A stretch of DNA of 14,425 nt from SFHK01 sp963618055 (GCA_963618055.1 CAVERI010000068.1:1-14425); one strand, 5' to 3'. Shown: positions 1 through 7,246, counted from the first letter of the stretch. A program made the numbers and translations. Notes: generated from the letters alone by a model not told the origin.

Positions 1-2755
1 CTGCGACGCAGCTGCTTTCCGTTGTGCCTTTAATCGGCATTCCGTAGGCTTCCATAACGGCGCGGTCGTTCTGCTGGTGGGCGTTGCGCAGTTCGGGCGG
101 CATGGTCACTTCGTCATAGAGCTCGGCAAGCGAACAATCGGGGTACAACGCACGCGCATCCAAGATCGCCTGCGCGGTCTGTTCGATCTTCTTTCGCTGC
201 GTGTCCGTTGGCGTACACCAAGGAAAATTGTTGTAGACAATATCATTTGAGTAGCGGTAATCACTCTTTATGCGTCCACATACGGCACGCACCCATGCCA
301 TGTGTACATTTGCAATCAAAATTCCGAAATGATGCAATGCTGCATTTGGAATCATGCTATTTGCATCACCACAGATGTCACGTGGCTTCATAAACCCAAA
401 TGGGATATATCTTCTATTTTCTGATGAATGCCTTGGTATCAGGATATAATCCGTATCCGGCTGACGTTTTTCCATGAAACGTGTTGGATAGTTTGCGTAT
501 TTTTGCGTTGCTGCTTTAGAACTTGCAAGCCTAAACTCTCGCGTTTTTTGCACACGATCTTTTACCATCGGCAAAGAATTTAATTCACTTGGTCGAATAC
601 CATCCAACCATAAGCACCACCTCGGAATGTGATGAATGTATTCCTTTGCACCGAAAAATGGACGGATATATTTTTCTGCTTGTGGCTCTTGCTGGATAAG
701 CATTAAATATTCGTCATTGTTCAGCAGTAAATTACCACCGTCAACAGGACTACTCCCTTTCAACATTTCAGGAACATTTGCAAGGGGAATGCTTCTGCTT
801 TCAACAAACACATTTGGCGCATCTACCAGATAGGCATTGATATTCGCAACCCGTAATGCATTATCACTACTGAACAATAGCTTTTCTTTCCTGTCTTCTG
901 CCACACTGAATCCGACAATCACACAATGTACATGCGCCTTCAAGCTGGCTTCGCTGTCCCAACGGAAGGTTCTGTGTGCAAAATCAATGTGAATACCGAA
1001 TCTATCATATAGCGGCTTCCATACACCTGCAACCTGTTCGCCCTGCGTAATGGAATTGGTGGATACAAATGCCGCGCGAATGTTCGTTCCCTGCATCATC
1101 TGCGCCGCCTTGAAATACCATCCAGCAACATAGTCGATCTTGCCGGCTGTCTTGTAGGGTTTGCCCTTTTCATCAACATAGACAGAGAAAATATCTTCCT
1201 TTTGTGCTTTGCTTTGCAGAGAATATCCGACAAACGGCGGATTTCCCATGATAAAGGACAGGCTATTCGCCGGAACAACGTCATTCCAGTCCATGTGCAG
1301 GGCGTTGCCTTCGACGATATTGACATAAGATTTCAGCGGCAGAAAATCAAGCTGCATATGCACAATATCTTCTGTCTGCTTCATCATTTGGCTTTCGGCA
1401 ATCCACAGCGCCGTTTTGGCAACGGTCGCGGCAAAGTCGTTGATTTCAATGCCGTAAAACTGCTGTATGGAAACTTTAATCGGGTTCGTAATGTCAACGC
1501 CCATCGAAACCTGCCCGTGCAGTTTCTCGGCAATCGTCTCATTTTCCAGCCTGCGCAGGCACAGATACGTCTCCGTCAGAAAATTTCCGCTGCCGGCCGC
1601 CGGATCCAAGAAGCGCAATCCGGCGAGCTTCTCCTGAAACTCCGTCAATTTGCGCGCACGCGTGCGTTCAACGGGAATCACCTTGATTTTCTCAAATTCG
1701 GCGTTCAGGTCGTTCAGGAACAGCGGGTCAATTACCTTGTGAATATTCTCAATAGACGTATAGTGCATGCCGCCCTTGCGCCGCGTTTCGGGATTCAAAG
1801 TGCTCTCGAAGACTGCGCCGAATATGGTCGGGCTAATCATGCTCCAGTCAAAATCTTCACTTGCGCGGGACAGCAGCAGGTTATAGATTTCGTCATTCAA
1901 TGCCGGAATTTCGATATCTTCGTCCGAAAACAAGCCGCCGTTCACATACGGAAATGCGGCAAGGTCGGGGTCATCGTCGGCAAGATAGGGGTCACGGTCT
2001 TCCGGCTTTGTGTCCAGTGTGCGGAACAATTCAATCAACGCTTTTCGGGCGGTTTTCACGCCCTTGCTGCGCAAATAATCATGGAACATATTGTGACGCC
2101 CGAATATGCCCGCGTCTTCGGCGTACAGGCAGAAAACAAGGCGCACGCACAGCATATTCAGGCTCTTCAGTGTCCGGTCTGCTTTCGGGTCTTTGTACTG
2201 TTTAAGCAATGCGTCATATAAGCAACCGACGAGTTCGCCTGCCTGTATGGATATTTCCATTTCCTTTTTTATATTCGTGTCGCCCGTGTCCACGAGGAAA
2301 TTCAGCCGATAGTATTCTTCCGGCAGATTTTCAAGCAGAATTTCTTCCGGTTCGCCGGTCGGACGTTCCATGTCATAGACAAGGAATGTGCTGAAATTGC
2401 AGGTAACAATCCAGCGCGGACGCAGGGAATACGGCAGTTCGGCGGCATAACGTTTTGCCTGCTGAAATGGGTTCAGCAGTGTGCCGTCTGATTGCTTAAT
2501 CGGTTTGCGCAGGTCTTTGTCAAGGCTCTTTTGCTCAATCAGAACGTGTGTTGCCGCAATGCTGCCGTCAATGAAACTGGTATGGTCAAGATGCACTTGA
2601 TCTTCAAAGATGATATATTCCTGCGGTTTTTCAATGCCATAGACATCGCGCAACAGATTCAGCCAGAAGGTTTGGCTTTCACCCTTTTCATAGCCTTTTC
2701 CCTTCCAGAACGATGCAAATTCTTTTGCCGCCTGCCGCCGTTGAACGTCCGTCAT
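1..2755 (-). CDS. MmeI-like single-chain type II restriction-modification enzyme (endonuclease plus adenine methyltransferase), C-terminus cut by the window edge
   Basis: Reading from the ATG at 2755 down to base 1 gives 918 residues with no stop. Such proteins methylate and cut DNA with one polypeptide. Visible parts, N to C: a PD-(D/E)XK nuclease pattern D63-X10-E74-Q-K76, close to the D-X9-EXK of MmeI; a helical linker with YAEDAGIF at 211-218; methyltransferase motif I LDPAAGSGNF at 383-392; catalytic motif IV NPPF at 505-508 (N6-adenine type); a target-recognition region from roughly 620 to 800 with IPRHSSENRRYIPFGF from 773; and an MmeI-type C-terminal segment with TMPPELR at 884-890. 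Perhaps 20-50 residues are missing beyond the edge. The start has GAGG nine bases upstream and its own promoter. The gene is more AT-rich than its neighbours (25 G+C of 60 at 481-540), suggesting horizontal acquisition. No separate methylase or restriction gene is visible. Some relatives are methylase-only, but here the nuclease residues are present. Recognition sequence cannot be read. Confidence 0.88.
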   Translation of the reverse strand, partial: MTDVQRRQAAKEFASFWKGKGYEKGESQTFWLNLLRDVYGIEKPQEYIIFEDQVHLDHTSFIDGSIAATHVLIEQKSLDKDLRKPIKQSDGTLLNPFQQAKRYAAELPYSLRPRWIVTCNFSTFLVYDMERPTGEPEEILLENLPEEYYRLNFLVDTGDTNIKKEMEISIQAGELVGCLYDALLKQYKDPKADRTLKSLNMLCVRLVFCLYAEDAGIFGRHNMFHDYLRSKGVKTARKALIELFRTLDTKPEDRDPYLADDDPDLAAFPYVNGGLFSDEDIEIPALNDEIYNLLLSRASEDFDWSMISPTIFGAVFESTLNPETRRKGGMHYTSIENIHKVIDPLFLNDLNAEFEKIKVIPVERTRARKLTEFQEKLAGLRFLDPAAGSGNFLTETYLCLRRLENETIAEKLHGQVSMGVDITNPIKVSIQQFYGIEINDFAATVAKTALWIAESQMMKQTEDIVHMQLDFLPLKSYVNIVEGNALHMDWNDVVPANSLSFIMGNPPFVGYSLQSKAQKEDIFSVYVDEKGKPYKTAGKIDYVAGWYFKAAQMMQGTNIRAAFVSTNSITQGEQVAGVWKPLYDRFGIHIDFAHRTFRWDSEASLKAHVHCVIVGFSVAEDRKEKLLFSSDNALRVANINAYLVDAPNVFVESRSIPLANVPEMLKGSSPVDGGNLLLNNDEYLMLIQQEPQAEKYIRPFFGAKEYIHHIPRWCLWLDGIRPSELNSLPMVKDRVQKTREFRLASSKAATQKYANYPTRFMEKRQPDTDYILIPRHSSENRRYIPFGFMKPRDICGDANSMIPNAALHHFGILIANVHMAWVRAVCGRIKSDYRYSNDIVYNNFPWCTPTDTQRKKIEQTAQAILDARALYPDCSLAELYDEVTMPPELRNAHQQNDRAVMEAYGMPIKGTTESSCVA

Positions 2756-2795
2756 TGCGCTATACCTCGATTCTTCATGGTCGCTGTTTGCATTC

Positions 2796-2824
2796 ATTTT
2801 AACACGGATAAGGTTGCTTCGCAA
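2796..2824 (-). promoter_or_regulatory. Promoter of the restriction-modification gene
   Basis: On the minus strand, -35 TTGCGA (2819-2824) and -10 TAAAAT (2796-2801) are separated by exactly 17 bases. Transcription would start near 2789, leaving a leader of about 34 nt. The -35 box lies across the centre of the 2809-2829 palindrome. Confidence 0.6.
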
Positions 2825-2829
2825 CCTTA
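2809..2829. repeat. Perfect 9-bp inverted repeat over the restriction gene -35 box
   Basis: TAAGGTTGC and GCAACCTTA flank a 3-base centre (TTC on the plus strand). As DNA it could be an operator overlapping the -35 element. As RNA it would be a stable hairpin, but it has no T-tract and lies upstream of the predicted start, so a terminator role is less likely. No other copy was seen in the window. Confidence 0.6.
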
Positions 2830-2842
2830 AACCGAAAATTGT

Positions 2843-2909
2843 CGCGCCCTTCATAGGCGTCTATGCGGCGGCTTACGTCCTCCCGCGCGGGCGTTTTCCT
2901 ATGAACGCG
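2843..2909. repeat. Long imperfect inverted repeat between the tRNA terminator and the restriction gene
   Basis: TTCATAGG (2850-2857) is exactly complementary to CCTATGAA (2898-2905), with CGCG blocks at 2843-2846 and 2906-2909 extending the arms. A self-complementary CCCGCGCGGG lies inside. This 67-base foldable element fills most of the gap and has no open frame with a ribosome site. It may be a degenerate mobile repeat or a structured spacer; function unknown. Confidence 0.35.
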
Positions 2910-2910
2910 C

Positions 2911-2939
2911 AAAAAAAACCGGCTTCTTTCGAAACCGGC
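2911..2939 (-). terminator. Rho-independent terminator of tRNA-Ser
   Basis: On the minus strand an 8-bp stem (CCGGTTTC with GAAGCCGG, one G-U pair) closes a GAAA loop and is followed by eight T residues. It starts seven bases after the tRNA 3' end, so it ends the tRNA transcript and insulates the restriction gene from tRNA transcription. Confidence 0.85.
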
Positions 2940-2945
2940 GTTTTC

Positions 2946-3035
2946 CGGAGAAGGAGGGATTCGAACCCTCGAGACGCTTTTGACGCCTACACGATTTCCA
3001 GTCGTGCGCCCTCGACCAAGCTAGGCGACTTCTCC
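2946..3035 (-). tRNA. tRNA-Ser (anticodon GGA)
   Basis: The minus strand folds as a class II tRNA. The acceptor stem is GGAGAAG/CTTCTCC with discriminator G, usual for serine. The anticodon arm has stem CACGA/TCGTG and loop CTGGAAA, giving anticodon GGA, which reads UCC and UCU codons. A long variable arm (AGGCG/CGTCT stem, AAAA within the loop) follows, then the T arm GAGGG-TTCGAAT-CCCTC. The 3' CCA is not encoded. A strong promoter lies upstream and a terminator directly downstream, so it is a single-gene unit. Confidence 0.97.
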
Positions 3036-3098
3036 ACAATGGTCGAAACAATGAATATGAAGTTTGGGGAACAGCCATTCATTTACTCAACGCGCATC

Positions 3099-3127
3099 AG
3101 TATAACACAACCGGGCGGGGTTCGCAA
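3099..3127 (-). promoter_or_regulatory. Promoter of tRNA-Ser
   Basis: Minus-strand -35 TTGCGA (3122-3127), 17-base spacer and -10 TATACT (3099-3104). Transcription would start near 3092, giving a 5' leader of roughly 57 nt to be removed by RNase P. Confidence 0.75.
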
Positions 3128-3154
3128 GGGCATACGCGAAATTTAACCTCGCGT

Positions 3155-3191
3155 CCGGATTTTCAGGCCGCGCAGGTCTGCGGAAAATCGG
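3155..3191. repeat. Interrupted inverted repeat between divergent promoters
   Basis: Three pairs of blocks face each other: CCG/CGG, ATTTT/AAAAT and CCGC/GCGG, around an 8-base centre. It sits between the divergent tRNA-Ser and kinase promoters and could be a regulatory site or a weak structure. No T-tract follows in either direction, so it is probably not a terminator. Confidence 0.3.
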
Positions 3192-3233
3192 AGGGGGGCG
3201 GGAAGTTTCCATGTCCGTTTTGGATATTTACAC

Positions 3234-3262
3234 TTGCCAAAAGCGGGGATTCATGGTATGAT
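3234..3262 (+). promoter_or_regulatory. Promoter of the kinase-gnd-epimerase operon
   Basis: -35 TTGCCA (3234-3239), 17-base spacer, -10 TATGAT (3257-3262). Transcription would start at about 3269, inside the palindrome at 3263-3277. This rules out translation starting upstream at the TTG at 3265. Confidence 0.75.
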
Positions 3263-3277
3263 TATTGTGCAACAATA
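3263..3277. promoter_or_regulatory. Candidate GntR/FadR-type operator at the operon start site
   Basis: TATTGT-GCA-ACAATA is a perfect 6+3+6 palindrome lying directly downstream of the -10 box and over the predicted start of transcription. Its core TTGTGCAACAA fits TNGTNNNACNA, the consensus reported for FadR-subfamily GntR regulators, a group that includes many sugar-acid repressors. A repressor bound here would block initiation. The regulator gene is not in the window. Confidence 0.5.
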
Positions 3278-3297
3278 TGGTTTCGAGGTGCATGGAA

Positions 3298-4356
3298 ATG
3301 AAAAAGTATGATCTCATTACGGCAACCAGCATGGGCGTTCGCATTACGCCCGCGGATCGTCAGCCCGTCGGAATCGGAAACCATTACACGATGCAGGCCA
3401 CCAGCGCGGAGAGCAACGTGCTCAACGTTTCCGCGTCGCTGGGTCTCAGAACCCGCGTGCTGACCGCGTTTGTCGCCGGAAGCCCGATTGCTTCCTTTAT
3501 CAAGGGCGAGCTTCGCCGCCGCAACATCGGCTACGAAGGCCCCGAGGTTGAGCAGGGCGGCCCGTGGGGCTACCGTCACCAGTTCAACATTGCGGACACC
3601 GGCTTTGGTATGCGCGGCCCGCGCGTGCACAACGACCGCGCCGGTGAGGTCGGCCGCACGCTGAAGGCCGAGGACTTTGATCTCGAGCGCATTTTTGTCA
3701 CCGACGGCGTGCGCATGATGCACATTTCCGGCCTGTTCGCGGCGCTGTCGCCCGAGACCGGCAAGCTCTGCCTTGAGCTGAGCAAGTACGCGCACGACAA
3801 CGGCACCAAGATCAGCTTCGACCTGAACTATCGCGCCTCCTTCTGGAAGGGCCGCGAGGAGGAGCTGCGTCACATCTTCTCTGAAATCGCCTCCCGCGCC
3901 GACATTCTGATCGGCAACGAGGAGGACTTCCAGCTGGCGCTGGGCATCGAAGGCCCCGAGGCCGGCGGCAAGGATCTCGCCAGCAAGATCGATTCCTTCA
4001 AGGAAATGATTCGCCGCGTGAAGGAGGCCTATCCGAACGCCAACTATTTCGCCACCACGCTGCGTCAGGTCATCAACGTGAACGCCCACATCTGGGGCGC
4101 GATTCTGTACGCCGACGGCAGCTGGTACGTGGAGGAGCCGCGCGAGATTCCGGTGCTCGACCGCATCGGCGGCGGCGACGGCTTTGTGGGCGGCATGCTG
4201 TACGCCTGCCTGAAGGGCTGGGAGCCCTCCGAGTGGGTCAAGTTCGGCTGGGCGACCGGCGCGATGGCCGTCACCATGCTGGAGGACTACGCCACCCCCG
4301 CGGACGAGGAGCAGGTCTGGTCCGTGTGGAAGGGCAACGCCCGCGTGAAGCGATAA
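3298..4356 (+). CDS. PfkB-family sugar-acid kinase (2-keto-3-deoxygluconate kinase-like)
   Basis: A 352-residue ribokinase/PfkB-fold cytosolic kinase. Visible marks are DLNYR at 175-179, as in 2-keto-3-deoxygluconate kinases, GNEED at 206-210, and the PfkB signature DRIGGGDGF at 288-296 with catalytic base D294; the usual GAGD is GGGD here. The ATG at 3298 is chosen because GAGGTG (3285-3290) precedes it by 7 bases; the ATG at 3292 is too close to that site and more upstream starts precede the predicted transcript. It is the first gene of the operon, 36 bases before gnd. The family suggests 2-keto-3-deoxygluconate as substrate, yet the operon has no dehydratase or KDPG aldolase and instead has gnd, which needs 6-phosphogluconate. 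Gluconate or a related aldonate is therefore a real alternative. Kinase class is secure; substrate is not. Confidence 0.85.
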   Translation: MKKYDLITATSMGVRITPADRQPVGIGNHYTMQATSAESNVLNVSASLGLRTRVLTAFVAGSPIASFIKGELRRRNIGYEGPEVEQGGPWGYRHQFNIADTGFGMRGPRVHNDRAGEVGRTLKAEDFDLERIFVTDGVRMMHISGLFAALSPETGKLCLELSKYAHDNGTKISFDLNYRASFWKGREEELRHIFSEIASRADILIGNEEDFQLALGIEGPEAGGKDLASKIDSFKEMIRRVKEAYPNANYFATTLRQVINVNAHIWGAILYADGSWYVEEPREIPVLDRIGGGDGFVGGMLYACLKGWEPSEWVKFGWATGAMAVTMLEDYATPADEEQVWSVWKGNARVKR

Positions 4357-4392
4357 CGCACAAACCTACACAGATAAAAGGAGATTGGAATT

Positions 4393-5844
4393 ATGGCCAA
4401 GCTTGCGGATATCGGTCTGATCGGTCTCGCCGTCATGGGCGAAAACCTGGTTATGAACATGGAATCCAAGGGATTCACCGTCGCCGTCTTCAACCGCACC
4501 ACCTCCAAGGTGACCAACTTTGTGGAGGGGCGCGCGAAGGGCAAGAACATCATCGGCTGCTACTCCATTGAGGAGCTGGCGCAGAACCTCGCCAAGCCGC
4601 GCAAGGTCATGATGATGGTCAAGGCCGGCGAAGCCGTTGACAACATGATTGAGCAGCTTCTGAAGGTTCTCGAGCCCGGCGACATCATCATCGACGGCGG
4701 CAACAGCCACTTCCCGGACACCGCCCGCCGCACCGCGTATGTGGAGAGCAAGGGTCTGTACTACATCGGCACCGGCGTTTCCGGCGGCGAAGAGGGCGCG
4801 CTGAAGGGCCCGAGCATGATGCCCGGCGGCTCTCCCGAGGCGTGGCCGTATGTCAAGCCCATCTTCCAGTCCATCTGCGCGCATGTGAACGGCGAGCCCT
4901 GCTGCGACTGGGTCGGCGAAAACGGCGCGGGTCATTTTGTGAAGATGGTTCACAACGGCATCGAGTACGGCGATATGCAGCTGATCTGCGAGGCCTACCA
5001 GCTGATGCGCGACTACCTCGGCATGTCCGCGGACGAAATGCACGAAGTGTTTAAGAAGTGGAACGAGGGCGTGCTCGACAGCTATCTGATCGAGATCACC
5101 ACCGACATTCTCGCCAAGAAGGATACCGACGGCCAGCCGCTGGTTGACAAGATTCTGGACACCGCCGGCCAGAAGGGCACCGGCAAGTGGACGGCCATCG
5201 CCGCGCTGGACGAGGGCATGCCGCTGACGCTGATCGGCGAGGCCGTGTTCGCCCGCTGCCTGAGCGCCATCAAGGAAGCCCGCGTGGAGGCCTCCAAGGT
5301 TCTCACCGGCCCCGACAAGAAGTTCACCGGCGACAAGGAAGCGTTCATCGAGAACATCCGCAAGGCGCTGTACGCCGCCAAGATCATCTCCTACGCGCAG
5401 GGCTACGCCCTCATGCGCGCCGCGGCGAAGACCTACGGCTGGAACCTCAACTACGGCGGCATCGCGCTGATGTGGCGCGGCGGCTGCATCATCCGCAGCG
5501 TGTTCCTCGGCAAAATTAAGGAAGCGTTCGAGAAGAACCCGGCGCTGGACAACCTGCTGCTGGACGAGTACTTCACCAAGGAAATCGAAGGCTGCACCGA
5601 CGGCTGGCGCAGGGTGTGCGCCGAGGCCATGCTCGCGGGCGTTCCGATTCCCGCGATGACCAGCGCGCTCAACTATTTTGACGGCATCCGCACCGCGCGC
5701 ATGAGCGCGAACCTGCTTCAGGCGCAGCGCGACTACTTCGGCGCGCACACCTACGAGCGCGTGGACGCGCCGCGCGGCCAGTTCTTCCACACCGACTGGA
5801 CGGGTCACGGTGGAAACACTACGGCCAACACCTATAACGCGTAA
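4393..5844 (+). CDS. gnd: 6-phosphogluconate dehydrogenase, decarboxylating
   Basis: A 483-residue, full-length cytosolic enzyme that oxidises 6-phosphogluconate to ribulose 5-phosphate and CO2 with reduction of NAD(P)+. The N-terminal Rossmann fold shows GLIGLAVMGENL from residue 8 and NRT at 34-36, where cofactor choice is set. Substrate motifs are SGGEEGA (130-136), MMPGG (142-146) and the catalytic stretch GHFVKMVHNGIE with K184, H187, N188 and E191. The C-terminal tail with RDYFGAHTYER and FFHTDW is typical of the family. AGGAGA lies 8 bases before the ATG. It sits between the kinase and the LarA-like gene with short gaps, so it is the middle gene of one operon and marks the entry point to the pentose phosphate pathway. 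No second pathway dehydrogenase is present in the window. Confidence 0.97.
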   Translation: MAKLADIGLIGLAVMGENLVMNMESKGFTVAVFNRTTSKVTNFVEGRAKGKNIIGCYSIEELAQNLAKPRKVMMMVKAGEAVDNMIEQLLKVLEPGDIIIDGGNSHFPDTARRTAYVESKGLYYIGTGVSGGEEGALKGPSMMPGGSPEAWPYVKPIFQSICAHVNGEPCCDWVGENGAGHFVKMVHNGIEYGDMQLICEAYQLMRDYLGMSADEMHEVFKKWNEGVLDSYLIEITTDILAKKDTDGQPLVDKILDTAGQKGTGKWTAIAALDEGMPLTLIGEAVFARCLSAIKEARVEASKVLTGPDKKFTGDKEAFIENIRKALYAAKIISYAQGYALMRAAAKTYGWNLNYGGIALMWRGGCIIRSVFLGKIKEAFEKNPALDNLLLDEYFTKEIEGCTDGWRRVCAEAMLAGVPIPAMTSALNYFDGIRTARMSANLLQAQRDYFGAHTYERVDAPRGQFFHTDWTGHGGNTTANTYNA

Positions 5845-5856
5845 GGAGAGCGGATT

Positions 5857-7131
5857 ATGAACAGCTTCTCTCTGATTTCGAATTGCCCCGAGGGGCTGAA
5901 TGACAGCCAGCTTCGCACCGCGCTGGAGCAGTCGCTGACCGACGTGCGCCTGAACCTGAAAAAGGTTCTGCTGCTCCCGCCGGATTTCACGCGCTTCCAC
6001 TCCAACGCCGGCCGCATCACGTGGCACCTGTGGGACATGCTGAAGAACTACTGCGAGGTAGACATCATGCCTGCGCTGGGCACGCACGTGCCGGTGACCG
6101 AGAGCGAATGGAAGGCCATGTTCGGCGACATTCCCTTTGAGCGTATGATCGTGCACAACTGGCGCACGGACGTCGTAAAGGTGGGCACGGTGCCGGGCGA
6201 ATACGTGAGCGAGATTTCCGAGGGTCTCGTGAACGACCCCATCGACGTAGAGGTAAACAAGCGCCTGCTGGATCCCTCCTACGACCTTATTCTCTCCATC
6301 GGGCAGGTTGTGCCGCACGAGGTCGTCGGCATGGCCAACCGCAACAAGAATATCTTTGTGGGCTGCGGCGGCTCGTCGATGATCAACTCCTCTCATATGC
6401 TGGGCGCGTTCTACGGCCTTGAGCGCATCATGGGCAAGGATCACACCCCGGTTCGCAACGTGTTTGACTACGCGGAGGAGCACTTCCTCCAGAACATCCC
6501 GCTGAGCTATATCCTCACGGTGACCACCGCGCCCGGCGGAAGCATTCACACCCACGGCCTGTTCATCGGCCGCGAGCGCAAGTACTTTGAGGAAGCGGTG
6601 AAGCTCGCGCAGCAGAAGAACCTGATCTTCGTGGACAAGACGTTCAAGAAGGTCGTTGTGCTGCTGGACGAGAAGGAGTTCAAGTCCACGTGGCTGGGCA
6701 ACAAGAGCGTGTACCGCACGCGCATGGCCATTGCCGACGGAGGCGAGCTGATCGTGCTCGCACCCGGCGTGGACAAGTTCGGCGAGGACGCGTCCATCGA
6801 CAAGCTCCTCCGCAAATACGGCTACTGCGGCCGCGAGAACATCCTTCGCCTTGTGAAGGAGAACGACGACCTGAAGCAGAACCTGTCCGCCGCCGCGCAC
6901 CTGATTCACGGCTCCGGAGACGGCCGCTTCTCCATCACCTACTGCACGCAGCACCTCACGAAGGAAGAGGTCGAGGGCGTGTGCTACGGCTATATTCCCT
7001 ATGCCGAGGCGGCGAAGAAGTATAACCCCGAAACGCTGAAGGACGGCTGGAATACGCTGGATGACGGCGAGGAAATCTACTATATTCCCAACCCCGCGCT
7101 CGGACTCTGGGCCGACCCGGCCAAATTCTGA
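5857..7131 (+). CDS. LarA-family nickel-pincer hydroxyacid racemase/epimerase, possibly an aldonate (gluconate-type) C2-epimerase
   Basis: A 424-residue LarA homologue, the same size range as lactate racemase. LarA enzymes move hydride at the alpha-carbon of a 2-hydroxyacid with a nickel-pincer nucleotide tethered to lysine. Key residues align: GTH at 75-77 (catalytic His, H108 in Lactiplantibacillus LarA), PH at 153-154 (H174), K164 (tether, K184) and H180 (Ni ligand, H200). The H-K and K-H distances, 10 and 16, equal those in LarA; H77 to H154 is 77 rather than 66, so there is an insertion. DFTR at 43-46 is also LarA-like. The ribosome site AAGGAGAG overlaps the gnd stop, 12 bases before this ATG, showing tight coupling. 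With gnd and a sugar-acid kinase as partners, an aldonate such as D-gluconate/D-mannonate is a more likely substrate than lactate. Cofactor genes larB, larC and larE are not in the window. Confidence 0.85.
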   Translation: MNSFSLISNCPEGLNDSQLRTALEQSLTDVRLNLKKVLLLPPDFTRFHSNAGRITWHLWDMLKNYCEVDIMPALGTHVPVTESEWKAMFGDIPFERMIVHNWRTDVVKVGTVPGEYVSEISEGLVNDPIDVEVNKRLLDPSYDLILSIGQVVPHEVVGMANRNKNIFVGCGGSSMINSSHMLGAFYGLERIMGKDHTPVRNVFDYAEEHFLQNIPLSYILTVTTAPGGSIHTHGLFIGRERKYFEEAVKLAQQKNLIFVDKTFKKVVVLLDEKEFKSTWLGNKSVYRTRMAIADGGELIVLAPGVDKFGEDASIDKLLRKYGYCGRENILRLVKENDDLKQNLSAAAHLIHGSGDGRFSITYCTQHLTKEEVEGVCYGYIPYAEAAKKYNPETLKDGWNTLDDGEEIYYIPNPALGLWADPAKF

Positions 7132-7143
7132 GCCAAGCATAAG

Positions 7144-7178
7144 AAAAGGGCGGCTTTCATCCGGAGGCCGCTCCTTTT
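7144..7178. terminator. Terminator of the sugar-acid operon, probably bidirectional
   Basis: AAAAGGGCGGC (7144-7154) pairs with GCCGC-t-CCTTTT (7167-7177) around a 12-base loop with one bulged T. T-rich ends exist on both strands. It lies 12 bases after the epimerase stop. Read leftwards it would also end the toxin mRNA, which has no better terminator nearer its stop codon. Confidence 0.75.
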
Positions 7179-7210
7179 GTCGCTCTCTCACGCGACACGA
7201 AAATTCGTTG

Positions 7211-7240
7211 TTGACAATCAAGAGGTTCTCGTGATATAAT
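7211..7240 (+). promoter_or_regulatory. Promoter of the antisense (antitoxin) RNA
   Basis: Both hexamers are perfect consensus: TTGACA (7211-7216) and TATAAT (7235-7240) with an 18-base spacer. It points at the 3' end of the toxin gene on the other strand. No full-length gene lies behind it, so a non-coding transcript starting near A7247 is expected. High, constant output is typical of antitoxin RNAs. Confidence 0.82.
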
Positions 7241-7246
7241 AACGGC

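Noticed and set aside
1202..2221. 339-codon plus-strand frame opposite the restriction-modification gene
   Set aside because: The minus strand has nuclease and methyltransferase motifs in one continuous frame. This frame has no recognisable features.
2809..2829. Palindrome as a terminator or an attachment site for an integrated island
   Set aside because: There is no T-tract and no second copy, and it does not match the tRNA-Ser 3' end. Overlap with a -35 box makes an operator more plausible.
3265..3297. TTG-initiated N-terminal extension of the kinase
   Set aside because: The predicted transcription start is at about 3269 and the operator covers this stretch. The ATG at 3298 has a properly spaced GAGGTG.
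4366..7221. Very long (951-codon) open frame on the minus strand opposite gnd and the LarA-like gene
   Set aside because: It is an antisense shadow of GC-rich, well-recognised genes. Its protein is low-complexity (Ala/Val/His/Arg-rich), has no family marks, and no ribosome site supports it.
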